Numbered from the stretch's first letter, positions 42,506-51,756 are shown. The stretch: DNA of 64,000 nt from Sphingomonas kyeonggiensis (GCF_014204495.1 NZ_JACHLN010000001.1:124001-188000); one strand, 5' to 3'. Notes: generated by a model from the letters alone, not told the origin. Program-made: numbers and translations.

Positions 42506-43470
42506 GCGAGGCCGTGACGGCTCCTGCCCTGTCGCCATTCACCGGCGAGATCGCCCAGGCGGTCTCCGCGCTCAATGCGGCACGCTCGGCCTGGCGGGAA
42601 CGCCAGACCGGGCGCCACGCCGTCACGCGCTTCCCCTCGCCCACGGCGCTGGCCGAGGCGATCGAGCATTTATCGGCCGCGCTGTTCCCCGCGCGCCTCG
42701 GTGGCTTTCGCGGCGGCCCGGCGCGCGAGGATGATTTCGTCGACGAGCGGCTGGCCCATGCCTTTGCGCTGCTGCGCGAGGAGATTGCCGCCGAGCTCGA
42801 CTATTGGCAGCGCGAGGCCGACCAGCCCTTCGATCCCGACCAGCCGGAAGCAATCGTCCGCCTGTTCGCCGCGACCCTTTCCGACATCCGCGCGGCGATC
42901 GACGCGGATGTCGAGGCGGCGTTCGTCGGCGATCCCGCCGCGCGCAGCGTCGACGAGATCCTGGTGAGCTATCCCGGCGCGCTGGCGATCCGCTATCACC
43001 GGATCGCGCACGAACTGCACGAACTGGGCGCTGCGATTGTCGCGCGGATCATCTCCGAGCTGGCGAATGCCCGCACTGGCATCGACATCCATCCGGGCGC
43101 GACGATCGGACAGAGCTTCTTCATCGACCATGGCACCGGCGTCGTGATCGGCGAGACCGCGATCATCGGGCGCAACGTGCGGCTGTTCCAGCATGTCACG
43201 CTGGGCGGGCGCAGTCCGCTGGGTCTGGCGCCGGCGGGGCCGCGCAGCCGCTTCGCCCGGCATCCGATCCTGGAGGACGATGTGATCGTCTATGCCGGGG
43301 CGACGATCCTGGGGCGCGTCACGATCGGGCGCGGCAGCAAGATCGGCGGCAATGTGTGGTTGCTCGACGATGTGCCGCCGCATAGCCTGGTGGTGCAGCC
43401 CGGCGCGATCCGACTGGATTCGGCGGAGGCCGACAGCATCGGCGCCCGGCTGGCGGAGCATGGCGCATGA
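42502..43470 (+). CDS. cysE: Serine O-acetyltransferase (EpsC/CysE type)
   Basis: Makes O-acetylserine from serine and acetyl-CoA, the first step of cysteine synthesis. 322 residues from a GTG start overlapping the previous stop. An N-terminal helical domain (about 1-170, with YPGALAIRYHRIAHELHELG) precedes the left-handed beta-helix of hexapeptide repeats (about 180-300; DIHPGATIGQSFFIDHGTGV, VIGETAIIGRNVRLFQHVTLGG). Longer than E. coli CysE, as in the EpsC group. Confidence 0.92.
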   Translation: MSEAVTAPALSPFTGEIAQAVSALNAARSAWRERQTGRHAVTRFPSPTALAEAIEHLSAALFPARLGGFRGGPAREDDFVDERLAHAFALLREEIAAELDYWQREADQPFDPDQPEAIVRLFAATLSDIRAAIDADVEAAFVGDPAARSVDEILVSYPGALAIRYHRIAHELHELGAAIVARIISELANARTGIDIHPGATIGQSFFIDHGTGVVIGETAIIGRNVRLFQHVTLGGRSPLGLAPAGPRSRFARHPILEDDVIVYAGATILGRVTIGRGSKIGGNVWLLDDVPPHSLVVQPGAIRLDSAEADSIGARLAEHGA

Positions 43471-44180
43471 AACCCCTGATCGGAGTCCTTTGCTGCAACG
43501 AGTTTTCGGAACGGCCGATCCAGACCGTGGCGAGCCGCTTCATCGCGCCGCTCGCCCAGCTTTCCGACGCGACCGTATTGCTGGTACCTGCGCTGCCCGA
43601 CACGGTGGACGCGCGCTCGCTGGCGCGCAAGCTTGACGGGCTGCTGCTCACCGGCTCGCGATCGAACGTCGCCGGGCATCGCTACAGCGACAGCGGCTGG
43701 GACCAGACCCCGCTCGACGAGCAGCGCGACGAAGTAGCGCTGGCGCTGAGCGGCGCGATGATCGACGCCGGGCGGCCGGTGTTCGGCATCTGCCGCGGGC
43801 TGCAGGAGCTCAACGTGCTGTTCGGCGGCACGCTGCGCGGCGACCTGGACGGACATCACCTCGAAGGCGAGGAACGCAGCTTCGAGTGCCTGTTCACCCA
43901 CGGCCATGACGTGACGCTGGCCAGGGACGGCGTGCTTGCCGCCGCCACCGGCGCGGACCGGCTCGCGGTCAATTCCGTGCACCGCCAGGGGATCGACCGG
44001 CTGGGCAGCGGGTTAACGATCGAAGCGCTGTCGCCCGAGGACGGGCTGGTCGAGGGCTTCTCCGCTCGCCCCAATGGCGGGCAGGTGCTGGCGGTGCAGT
44101 GGCATCCCGAATGGGACGTTGCGCGCCAGCAGGGTAGCCAGGCCTTCTTCCGGCTGGTCGGAGAAGCGCTGGCGGCCTGA
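43467..44180 (+). CDS. Class I glutamine amidotransferase-like hydrolase (peptidase C26)
   Basis: 237 residues, ATGA overlap with cysE. Catalytic triad of the gamma-glutamyl-hydrolase type: C109 in FGICRGLQELN, H213 and E215 in QWHPEWD. Close to PuuD-like gamma-glutamyl-GABA hydrolases, but with the peroxiredoxin and cysE genes a gamma-glutamyl peptide or glutathione-derived substrate is equally possible (inference). Confidence 0.9.
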   Translation: MKPLIGVLCCNEFSERPIQTVASRFIAPLAQLSDATVLLVPALPDTVDARSLARKLDGLLLTGSRSNVAGHRYSDSGWDQTPLDEQRDEVALALSGAMIDAGRPVFGICRGLQELNVLFGGTLRGDLDGHHLEGEERSFECLFTHGHDVTLARDGVLAAATGADRLAVNSVHRQGIDRLGSGLTIEALSPEDGLVEGFSARPNGGQVLAVQWHPEWDVARQQGSQAFFRLVGEALAA

Positions 44181-44187
44181 GCCCGCG

Positions 44188-44376
44188 TCAGCGATTGTCC
44201 GGGCCGGCAACGTTCGCTGAGCTGCCGACGGGCTCGCCTTCCTTGGCCTGCTTGTAGTGGCCGAGGTTCATGCCGACGAAGATCAGCACGACCAGCGCGA
44301 GGATGATCGCGACGACGAGCACGAAGCCGCGCTTCCGACGGGACGTGAGCTGCGGGGATTCCTGCTGCGGTTCCAT
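44188..44376 (-). CDS. Small membrane-anchored protein, 62 aa
   Basis: Starts at ATG 44376; a long in-frame extension to 44739 is antisense-like and rejected. Basic N-terminus (LTSRRKRG), one membrane helix (FVLVVAIILALVVLIFVGMNL) and a short charged tail. Function unknown. It follows the exported protein gene at 44421 on the same strand. Confidence 0.65.
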   Translation of the reverse strand: MEPQQESPQLTSRRKRGFVLVVAIILALVVLIFVGMNLGHYKQAKEGEPVGSSANVAGPDNR

Positions 44377-44420
44377 GCAGGAGATACCAGCGAGCACCGC
44401 CTCCGGTTCCGTGCGCCCCT

Positions 44421-44825
44421 TCAGTCGTGTGCGGGAATGAACTCGGTTTTCTTCTCCGCCGGCAGGCCCACGGGATGGAAATATGCCATGGCCCGGACGC
44501 CGATCTGGCCGTTCCGCCGGACTATTTCGAGGGAACAACCGTCTTCCGGCGAGTTCTGGGGGAAGAGCTTGTCGCCGAGGCGAGCCTCCACCCCCGCTTC
44601 CTGGGGCCGCGCCGGATCTACCGGCACGGCGTCCGGCCTGAAGCCCCCATTGGGCGTGGAGACGAAACCCGGACCGCCTTTCCGGTTGAAATAGATCCGG
44701 ACGCCGTTTTCCGAGGTAACGACATCGGTGACCCAGCATATGAAAGGGCCGCTGCGCGTATCGGCGCGGACAATATCCGCCAAAGTCGGAGGCAGGACGG
44801 CAGCGATCAAGGCAAGTCCAATCAT
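44421..44825 (-). CDS. Exported hypothetical protein, 134 aa
   Basis: Start set at ATG 44825, with GGAGG 8 nt upstream; an in-frame TTG at 44840 would overlap that ribosome site. Signal peptide about 16 residues (GLALIAAVLPPTLA). Two Cys in the mature part (FICWVTDVV; DGCSLEIVRRNG) could form a disulfide. No family recognised. Divergent from the exported protein gene at 44976. Confidence 0.65.
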   Translation of the reverse strand: MIGLALIAAVLPPTLADIVRADTRSGPFICWVTDVVTSENGVRIYFNRKGGPGFVSTPNGGFRPDAVPVDPARPQEAGVEARLGDKLFPQNSPEDGCSLEIVRRNGQIGVRAMAYFHPVGLPAEKKTEFIPAHD

Positions 44826-44975
44826 CTTCTCATCCTCCAAAGCCTCGCTGGAGTCTTATCCCTGCCGGTATGAATGACCGCAAGCCCAGCGTCTCCACGG
44901 GGCTTGACGCAAGATGCCTGGATGCCGACACCGATGGGATAGTCGCGCCATTGCGCGGTTCGGGGGAGGCCTGTC

Positions 44976-45800
44976 TTGCGTCTTGGATCGATTATGGCGG
45001 CTTGCGCGCTCGTGATGCCGCTGCAGCTCGCTCCGGCATCCGCGCAATCGACGACGCCCGAGCTCAGCATGCGGCCTGCCTGGATCACCGAACCGGCAGC
45101 GGGCGACCTTATCGTCTACATCACCGACGATTTCAGGAAGTCCGCGCCTATCACCCCGCAACCGCTGAATGTGGTGACGATCCGCCGCGCCAATCCGGGA
45201 GACCCTCGCAACAGTCCCAAGGAGGACATGGATGCGCTGTTCAAATATCTGAAGGCGAACACCGGATTCATGGCCAAGGATTCCGTTGCGTTCACCTCGG
45301 GCCGAGACCTGATCCGTTTCTATTTCAACGGCGATCATGCCGCGCTCGCCGCGAAGTTCCAGTTTCCGAAAGCCACGCTGGGTGAAGCCACCGCCCAGGA
45401 CTGGACGATGCTGCGCTCGATCAGCATCCCGGACTTCTCCCGGTTCATCGCCAGGAGCGCCACCTCGCAGGCGGAACTTCAGCGCACGCTTTTCGGCGCC
45501 AAGGTCCCGCCGGCGGAAGCCCGGACCGTGGAACTCAAGCTGAAGATCGACGCCGACAGCCCGGCGCAGGGTCAGGCGCTCGCGGTCGCGCTGCGGAACA
45601 GGCGCCTCGACAATGTCACCGTGAAGCTGACGCCCGCCGCTGACGATCGCTCGCTAACCTTCGACGCGAGCATGCGCTTTTCCGAAGCGCTCGTGCAGAA
45701 GGTCATGAACGAGACCTGCGCCGACGCCGCCAAAGCCGGTGGTCAGTGCGTTTCCTGGGCAGGCAGGTTCCAGTCCGTCCACGTCGAACTTTCGCCCTAG
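44976..45800 (+). CDS. Exported hypothetical protein, 274 aa (TTG start)
   Basis: Begins at TTG 44976 after GGGGGAGG; an in-frame ATG (44994) would cut into the signal peptide (MRLGSIMAACALVMPLQLAP, cleaved about ASA-QST). Mature residues are mixed alpha/beta with NTGFMAKDSVAFTSGRDLIRFYFNG and two Cys near the end (ETCADAAKAGGQCVSW). No family recognised. It overlaps the stop of the convergent lyase gene by 4 nt. Confidence 0.65.
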   Translation: MRLGSIMAACALVMPLQLAPASAQSTTPELSMRPAWITEPAAGDLIVYITDDFRKSAPITPQPLNVVTIRRANPGDPRNSPKEDMDALFKYLKANTGFMAKDSVAFTSGRDLIRFYFNGDHAALAAKFQFPKATLGEATAQDWTMLRSISIPDFSRFIARSATSQAELQRTLFGAKVPPAEARTVELKLKIDADSPAQGQALAVALRNRRLDNVTVKLTPAADDRSLTFDASMRFSEALVQKVMNETCADAAKAGGQCVSWAGRFQSVHVELSP

Positions 45801-46855
45801 CGCCCGATCAGGGTCACCCAGTCGATCGGCTTCTTGCCGGTACGCTCGGCCAGCTTCGCGGCGAAGTCGCGATAGGGGATGCCGGTGATCGCGGCGGCGA
45901 GCGCATAGGTGTTCACCGCGTTGCCCGGATCCCAGGGGTGCGGGGCATATTCCTTCTGCCCCGCCGCCGCGCGCTCGCGATCGAAGGCGATCTGCGAATT
46001 GGCGAACTCGATATGGGTCTTCTCGCCGAGCGCATAGGGCTCCAGCCATTTGAGCGCGCCGGCTAGGCTCGATCCCGTAGGGCTCTTCCACGCATACCAG
46101 TCCTGGTCGTGCGCCTGTGCCGACAGCGCGGCCATCAGCATGGGATCGAGATTGTAGGTGACATAATGGAGCGCATCGCGCTCGTAGAAATCGAACACCG
46201 AACCGTCGGGGCGGATATTGCCCGTCACCTGCTTGCGGAAGGCCGCGCGGGCGCGCTCGATCAGCTTCGCGTCACCGACCTCGAACGCCGCCATCGTCGC
46301 CAGCTTGATGCGGTGGCTCTGCCAGTTGGTGTGGGAATTCTTCACCGTGCCGTCCATCGCGTCGAGATAGCCCTTGGCCATCTTGCGCCAGAAGCCGTCG
46401 AGCTTGGCCTTGAGCGCGGGCGGCAGGTCGTCCTCGGTCAGGTCGGTAGCAAGGATCAGCGTGTCGAAGCCGGTCTCGTCGATCGGATTGAACGACATCT
46501 GGTAGATGTCCGCCCAATTCTCGAGATAGCGCGCGGTCTGGTCGAGATAGCGCCTGTCGCCGGTCAGCCGCCAGGCGAGTGCCAGCGCGATCACGATCGG
46601 CTGGTCCTGCTTGGCCTTGAGGCTGATCTCGCGGATGCCCTTGCCGGGAAGCGTCCCTTCGGTGTGGAGCTGCGGGATCGCGCCGGGCGGCCGGTCGAGC
46701 GCCGCATTGGCGCGGGCGATGATCTGGCGCGCCACCGGATCGGTCGCCGGAATGCCCTTGGCGAAACCGGGACCGAGGATCGCATTGTCCTGCGCGAATG
46801 CGGGAACGGCGCCGAACGCCAGCAGGGCGACGGCGCTGGAAAGAAGCAACTTCAT
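45797..46855 (-). CDS. Alginate-lyase-family protein
   Basis: 352 residues from ATG 46855; longer starts run into the receptor gap. Signal peptide of about 20 residues (FGAVPAFA). An (alpha/alpha) toroid lyase fold is suggested by RYLDQTARYLENWADIYQMS, the substrate-site motif NSHTNWQSHRIKLATMAAFE, DFYERDALHYVTYNLDPML and DPGNAVNTYALAA, fitting the PF05426-type alginate lyases. Probably cleaves a uronate-containing polysaccharide in the periplasm. Operon partner of the TonB receptor 65 nt upstream. Confidence 0.8.
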   Translation of the reverse strand: MKLLLSSAVALLAFGAVPAFAQDNAILGPGFAKGIPATDPVARQIIARANAALDRPPGAIPQLHTEGTLPGKGIREISLKAKQDQPIVIALALAWRLTGDRRYLDQTARYLENWADIYQMSFNPIDETGFDTLILATDLTEDDLPPALKAKLDGFWRKMAKGYLDAMDGTVKNSHTNWQSHRIKLATMAAFEVGDAKLIERARAAFRKQVTGNIRPDGSVFDFYERDALHYVTYNLDPMLMAALSAQAHDQDWYAWKSPTGSSLAGALKWLEPYALGEKTHIEFANSQIAFDRERAAAGQKEYAPHPWDPGNAVNTYALAAAITGIPYRDFAAKLAERTGKKPIDWVTLIGR

Positions 46856-46920
46856 CGGGCGGATCTCACCGAAAAGAGGGCGGAGCGGCTGCACGCATAG
46901 CCGCTCCGCATGCAGGGAGG

Positions 46921-49900
46921 CTAGAAGTTGGTGCGCACCGTCAGCGTGTAGGTGCGTCCGTCATAGTCGATGCGGCGCGGCAGCATCGGGTCGTTCTCAT
47001 ATTCCGATCGGGTGGCGTTGGTGAGATTGAACGCGTCGAGCGAGAGCGAGAAGTTCTTGCTGATGTTGATCGAGGCCGAGGCATCGAGCTGGCTGCGCGC
47101 CTTCACCGTGCGGGCATCGCCGACAAAGCTGTTGCCGGCGGCGAGATCATATTTTCCGCGATGGTTGAACACCATGCGCAGGCCGAACAGCTTGGTCTCG
47201 TAATAACCGATCAGGTTGATGTTGTGCTTGGCCACGCTGGGCAGCGTGATCGGGTTGCCCGCCGTGTCCTTCCCGTCGATCTGGGTATAGGTGTAGTTCG
47301 CGGCACCACCGAGATACTTGAGGAAGCCCGGCAGGAAATCGAGGTTCTGCTGGACCGAGACCTCGACGCCGCGCACCCGCATCGGGTTCTGGTTGGTCAG
47401 GCCGCTCGCCCGGACGATCGCTTTGACCAGCGTGCCGCCGGCGCCGATGAACTGGTTCGAGCTCACGCAGTTCGGACCGACGATGCTGAGGTTGCCCAGC
47501 CCATAATCGACGCCGTTGATCCGGCCATCCGACGGGCAGAGCACGTTCTGGTCGGTGATCGGGCCGATATAGCCGTTGACGTTCTTCTGGTAGACCGCGA
47601 CCGCGAAGGCACCGCCGGGGCGGTTATACCATTCGAGCGACAGGTCGAACGAGTTGGAGGTGTAGGGCTTGATGCTCGTCGCGCCGATCGTGACCGTGTA
47701 GACCGGGTCGACCGCCGGGGTGAGCACTTCGGGCACCTGCACGAAGGAGATCGGCACGGTGTCGCGCGGCTGCGGGCGGACATAGGTCTTGTAGTAGGCG
47801 CCGCGCAGGACGAGGTTCTTGGCGAGGTCCGCCGCGAACATCGCCGAGGGCAGCCAATAGTCGTAATGGTCCTTGTAGGTCCGGTTCGACATGCTGTGGT
47901 TGACCGGCCCGGCCAGCGTCGAGAGCGCACTGGCGCAGTTGCGGCAATCGAGCGCGTCGATCCGCTGGTCGGTGGTCTCGTAGCGGACGCCGGCATTGCC
48001 GCGGACATGGATGCCGAAGATGTCGGTATCGAACTTGCCCATGAGATAGGCCGACATCACCTTCTTCGAGTTGGTGAAGTTGTTGTTCCAGTAATTGGCG
48101 TCCCAATAGTTGTTCACCAGCCCATAGGGGGTGAGGAACACGCCGCCGCTGCCATAGACGAACTGGCCGGGCAGGCCGTTGGGATTGGCGGTGGTGCGCG
48201 GGCCGGTGTTCACCGGGGTGACTGCACCGAGCACCTGGTTGATGTTCAGGTCGCGCCAGTTCTGGGTATAGCCCCCCGCGGTGCCGCCGAAGAAATCGGA
48301 GACATAGGGGTTCACCACCGACATTGCCGGGGTGACGTTCCCGGTGTTGGCGCCAAGCGAGGTATTGCGCGAGCCGATCGAGGTATATTCGTTGCGCTCG
48401 TAGCGGAGGCCCGCCTGCACGCTCGACAGGAAGCTGCCTTCGAAGCTCCGCTCGAAATCGAGCTGGATCGCGTCGAGCGCATTCCACGACTGGCCGTTGG
48501 TGCCGGTGACGCCGAAGCGATCGCCCTGGGTGCCCGCCGTCGCGCCGGGCATCTGCGCGCCGGCCTGAGTAGCCTGGTTCGCCGCCGAGGGCAGCGGATA
48601 GCCGCCGGTCGGGATGTGCGAGGCATTGGGCGTGTTGAGGATGAACTTGGCATCCTGCAGGCTGGTGCCGCCGGTGAAGATCGAAGCAGTGATGCCGTTC
48701 AGCCCGGCGGTGCCGAGATTGCGGTACGGGTTCTGGATGATGTCCAGCTCGATCTGGTTGGCGAGCACCTGCGCGCGCGAGATCGTGCCCTGCGCGGTCA
48801 CCCGCCACTGATCGTCCTTGAACTCGATCGTCGGGTTGATCGCCCAGGTCTTCTGCTTGGCCGGCTCCGAGCGGATCGAGTCATAGGTCTGCAGATTCTC
48901 GGCCGAGAACTGGTTGATATAGGCGCGCGGACCGCTCGAGGTCTGGACGACATAGGGCGTGCCGAGGCTGGTGAAATGCGCCACGGCCGAAGTCGCCGCG
49001 AGCGCGGTGTTGGTGTTGTTGCCCGCCGAAGTGTCGATGTAGAGGAGGTGGTTCAGGCCCTTGTCGAGATTGCGCTCGGTATAGAAGCCGGTCGCGCCGA
49101 ACTTGATCTTGTCCGTCGCCTGCCACTCATAGCCGGCTGCGCCGGTGAGCAGATGCCCCTGGTTCATGCGGACGAACTGGCGGACCTGGCTCGGATAATA
49201 GACGCCGCCCGGATACTGGGCGATCAGCGCCTGATAGGTCGGGTTGGTCGCCGCCGCCTGCTGGTTGCCGACCTGGATCGCGCCAAGGCGGTTGGCCCAG
49301 GTGTTGACCGAGATGGAGTCGCGGCGGAACTTCTCATCCTTGTAGGCGACGACGCCGAACACCGCGAAATTGTCGGTGATGTGCGCATTGTAGCCGGCCG
49401 AGAGCGCCGGGCTGCCGAGGTCGCCGAGATCGTTATACTCATAGGACGCCTTGGCCCAGCCGCCCTGCTTGCGGCCCAGTGCCGGGGCGATGCGCAGATC
49501 GACATTGCCCGAAAGGCCGCCGGCCAGGTTCGCCGCCGACGGCGACTTGATCACGGTGATCGCGGTGAAGATGTCCGAATTGAACGCGCCGAGCGGCGTG
49601 GACGAGGTGTTGGTCGCGCTGCCCAGGATCGGATCGGCGAAACCGCCGCCGTTCAGCGTGGTGCGCGCGAACGAGCCCGGCAGGCCGCGCAGCGAGATCG
49701 TCGCGTTGCGCGAATCCGCCTCGCGGTTGATCTGCACGCCTGGAATGCGCTGCACCGCTTCGCCGACGTTCAGGTCCGGGAAGCGGCCAAGGCCATCGGA
49801 CGAGATCGAATCGGTGATCTGATCGGATTCGCGCTTGATGTTGAGCGCGTCGGCATAGGCGCGACGGAAACCGGTGACCACGATCTGGTCGGTCGGCGTC

Positions 49901-50019
49901 GGCTCCTCGGCCTGCGGCGCGGTATTCTGGTTGCTGCTGTCAGTGTTCTGCGCAAGCGCAGGCGTAGCCATCAGGACGGCGCAGAGCGCCGAGCCGGCAA
50001 ATAGAGCAGTCCTTCGCAT
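46921..50019 (-). CDS. TonB-dependent receptor (polysaccharide-type)
   Basis: 1,032 residues from ATG 50019, with GGGGAGGGAGAG before it. Signal peptide about 23 residues (MATPALAQ), TonB-box-like DQIVVTGF, plug (SISSDGLGRFPDLNVGEAVQ, RIPGVQINREADSRNATISL, RGL) and a large barrel ending RTYTLTVRTNF. The plug sequence belongs to the big TonB receptor group of Caulobacter/Sphingomonas used for oligosaccharide uptake. With the lyase gene it forms a small polysaccharide-use locus. Alginate or another uronan is likely; not proven by sequence. Confidence 0.9.
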   Translation of the reverse strand: MRRTALFAGSALCAVLMATPALAQNTDSSNQNTAPQAEEPTPTDQIVVTGFRRAYADALNIKRESDQITDSISSDGLGRFPDLNVGEAVQRIPGVQINREADSRNATISLRGLPGSFARTTLNGGGFADPILGSATNTSSTPLGAFNSDIFTAITVIKSPSAANLAGGLSGNVDLRIAPALGRKQGGWAKASYEYNDLGDLGSPALSAGYNAHITDNFAVFGVVAYKDEKFRRDSISVNTWANRLGAIQVGNQQAAATNPTYQALIAQYPGGVYYPSQVRQFVRMNQGHLLTGAAGYEWQATDKIKFGATGFYTERNLDKGLNHLLYIDTSAGNNTNTALAATSAVAHFTSLGTPYVVQTSSGPRAYINQFSAENLQTYDSIRSEPAKQKTWAINPTIEFKDDQWRVTAQGTISRAQVLANQIELDIIQNPYRNLGTAGLNGITASIFTGGTSLQDAKFILNTPNASHIPTGGYPLPSAANQATQAGAQMPGATAGTQGDRFGVTGTNGQSWNALDAIQLDFERSFEGSFLSSVQAGLRYERNEYTSIGSRNTSLGANTGNVTPAMSVVNPYVSDFFGGTAGGYTQNWRDLNINQVLGAVTPVNTGPRTTANPNGLPGQFVYGSGGVFLTPYGLVNNYWDANYWNNNFTNSKKVMSAYLMGKFDTDIFGIHVRGNAGVRYETTDQRIDALDCRNCASALSTLAGPVNHSMSNRTYKDHYDYWLPSAMFAADLAKNLVLRGAYYKTYVRPQPRDTVPISFVQVPEVLTPAVDPVYTVTIGATSIKPYTSNSFDLSLEWYNRPGGAFAVAVYQKNVNGYIGPITDQNVLCPSDGRINGVDYGLGNLSIVGPNCVSSNQFIGAGGTLVKAIVRASGLTNQNPMRVRGVEVSVQQNLDFLPGFLKYLGGAANYTYTQIDGKDTAGNPITLPSVAKHNINLIGYYETKLFGLRMVFNHRGKYDLAAGNSFVGDARTVKARSQLDASASINISKNFSLSLDAFNLTNATRSEYENDPMLPRRIDYDGRTYTLTVRTNF

Positions 50020-50073
50020 GACTCTCCCTCCCCATCTGTTTCCCGGCTTGTTTTGCCAGACAGGCTGGCCACC

Positions 50074-50085
50074 GGTGTCAGGCCA
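50074..50085. promoter_or_regulatory. Operator half-site downstream copy, TonB-receptor promoter
   Basis: GGTGTCAGGCCA, touching the -10 element of the candidate promoter (50085-50113). It shares GTCAGGCCA with the site at 50118-50130, 44 bp away. Confidence 0.4.
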
Positions 50086-50113
50086 ATAAGGCCGATACGG
50101 CGACAAGTGTCAA
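50085..50113 (-). promoter_or_regulatory. Candidate promoter of the TonB receptor-lyase operon
   Basis: On the minus strand: TTGACA (50113-50108), a 17-bp spacer, and CTTATT (50090-50085). The -35 box is perfect, the -10 weak. The ATG is 66 bp downstream. The rest of the gap 50020-50340 holds the operator-like repeats and a GC hairpin; no gene. Confidence 0.45.
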
Positions 50114-50117
50114 TAGA

Positions 50118-50130
50118 GTGGTCAGGCCAC
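50118..50130. promoter_or_regulatory. Operator-like palindrome upstream of the TonB-receptor promoter
   Basis: GTGG-TCAGG-CCAC is symmetric and resembles GntR/FadR-type sites (TGGTnnnnCCA). It lies 5 bp above the -35 box. With the repeat at 50074 it brackets the promoter. Confidence 0.45.
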
Positions 50131-50291
50131 ATTGCATTATTGGTCGGGCAGGATGCGCTACGGGCACGAAAATGGGCCATGACGGGCCTTCGCGCGCGAG
50201 CATTTTGGTCACGGCCAAGCGGGCTGTGTCCAGCTACACTTTCGGGTAGTAGGGAGCGTTCGCGGCGTGCATGCCGCTGAAACAGCCGCGT

Positions 50292-50317
50292 CCCCGCGCG
50301 CCATGAGGCACGCGGGG
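50292..50317 (-). terminator. GC-rich hairpin after the efflux operon
   Basis: CCCCGCGTGCC - TCAT - GGCGCGCGGGG on the minus strand (one U-G pair), 24 nt after the stop of the outer-membrane subunit gene. No T-tract, so termination is uncertain. Confidence 0.4.
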
Positions 50318-50340
50318 CGCGGGGGCGGGGGTTGGCAGGT

Positions 50341-51756
50341 TCAGCCCTGGGGAGACTGCTGCCACCCCCCGCCAAGCGCGAGGAACAGGGTTACGGTCGC
50401 ATCGGAGAAGTCCGATTCCGCCTGTGCGAGCGTCAGCTCGTTCGTGGCGAGCGAGCGCTCGGCATCGAGCACGGTCTGGAACGGCTCGGCGCCGGCGCGA
50501 TAGCGCAGGCGCGCAATGCGCGCCGCTTCGCCGCTCTGGTCACGGCCACGACGCAGCGCCTCGACGCGCTGGCCCTGCGCGACATAGGCGGCAAGCGCCG
50601 TCTCGGTATCGCGCAGCGCGGTGAGCCAGGTGCCGTCGAACGTCGCGAGCGCGGCGTCCGCCCCGGCCTTGGCCTGGGCGATGCGCGCACGAGCCACGGT
50701 CATGTTCGGGAAGCTGAACGAGAGCAGCGGACCGACGCTGAACCGGAACGACGAGCTCTTGAACAGGTCCTTCGGATCGAGCGCGGTCGAGCCGATCGAG
50801 CCGCCGATCGAGATGTTCGGATAGAGATCCGCGGTGGCGACGCCGATCTGCGCGGTGGCCGAAGCCAGGCGACGCTCGGCGGCACGGACATCGGCGCGGC
50901 GGGCAAGCAGGGTCGCGCCATTGCCGACCGGGATCGCTTGGCGGACCACCGGCACGCTCTCGCAACCCGCAACGTCCGCCGGAGCCTCCGCCGGCGGCTT
51001 GCCGGTGAGCGTCGCCAGACGGAACAGCGCCGCCTTGCGCTGCGCCTCGAACACCGGGACGGTGGCGCGGGTCTGCTCGAGCAGCGCACCGCCCTGGGCC
51101 GTCTCCAGCCCCGTGCCTCGGCCACCGGCCTCAAGCCGGCGGGTCAGGTCGAACGTGTCTTCCTGCAGCTTGAGCGTCTGGTTGGCGACCTTGAGCTGCT
51201 GGCCGGCGGCGCAGGCATCCGAATAGGCGCGGATCGTCTCGGCGACGACCGTGACGCGGGCCAGGTCATAGGCGGCCTGGCTGGCAGCGACATCCGCCCG
51301 CCCGGCCTCGATGCCGCGGGCGATCTTGCCGAACAGGTCGACCTGATAGCTCGCGTCGAGACCCACGGTGTAGGTCTCGCCCTCGAACGAGGCGTTGGGG
51401 ATGCCCATCGCCGCGCCCGGGGTGCGGGCATGCGTCGCCTGCGAGCTGACCGTGGTGCTCGGCAGGATCTGGGACCGGGTCTCCCGCAGCACGGCGCGGG
51501 CCTGGCGCAGGTTCGCCGCGGCGACGCGCAGGTCGGTGTTCGCCGCCAGCGCCTCGCCGACCAGCCGGTCGATCACCGGCGTGTCGTAGAGCTTCCACCA
51601 GTCAGCCGGCGGCTCGTCGGGCACGAAGCCCGGCGCGTTCGCCTGGCTGAGCTCGCCCTGGGCAGGCGCCTTGGGCGCGGGCGAGACATAGTTGGGGCCA
51701 ACTGCGCAGCCCGCCAGCGACAGGCCGGCGGCGGTCAGGATGAGGGTCCGCTTCAT
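50341..51756 (-). CDS. RND efflux outer-membrane channel lipoprotein (OprM/NodT type)
   Basis: 471 residues from ATG 51756, which overlaps the pump gene stop (ATGA). Lipobox LSLAGC (Cys20). Two OEP repeats of long helices (RQARAVLRETRSQILPS; DVAASQAAYDLARVTVVAET; ARRADVRAAERRLASATAQI). Forms the trimeric exit duct of the pump encoded upstream. Confidence 0.93.
   Translation of the reverse strand: MKRTLILTAAGLSLAGCAVGPNYVSPAPKAPAQGELSQANAPGFVPDEPPADWWKLYDTPVIDRLVGEALAANTDLRVAAANLRQARAVLRETRSQILPSTTVSSQATHARTPGAAMGIPNASFEGETYTVGLDASYQVDLFGKIARGIEAGRADVAASQAAYDLARVTVVAETIRAYSDACAAGQQLKVANQTLKLQEDTFDLTRRLEAGGRGTGLETAQGGALLEQTRATVPVFEAQRKAALFRLATLTGKPPAEAPADVAGCESVPVVRQAIPVGNGATLLARRADVRAAERRLASATAQIGVATADLYPNISIGGSIGSTALDPKDLFKSSSFRFSVGPLLSFSFPNMTVARARIAQAKAGADAALATFDGTWLTALRDTETALAAYVAQGQRVEALRRGRDQSGEAARIARLRYRAGAEPFQTVLDAERSLATNELTLAQAESDFSDATVTLFLALGGGWQQSPQG

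Noticed and set aside
46798..50004. A 1,068-codon plus-strand frame opposite the polysaccharide receptor
   Set aside because: Antisense to a complete TonB receptor; no signal peptide or domain.
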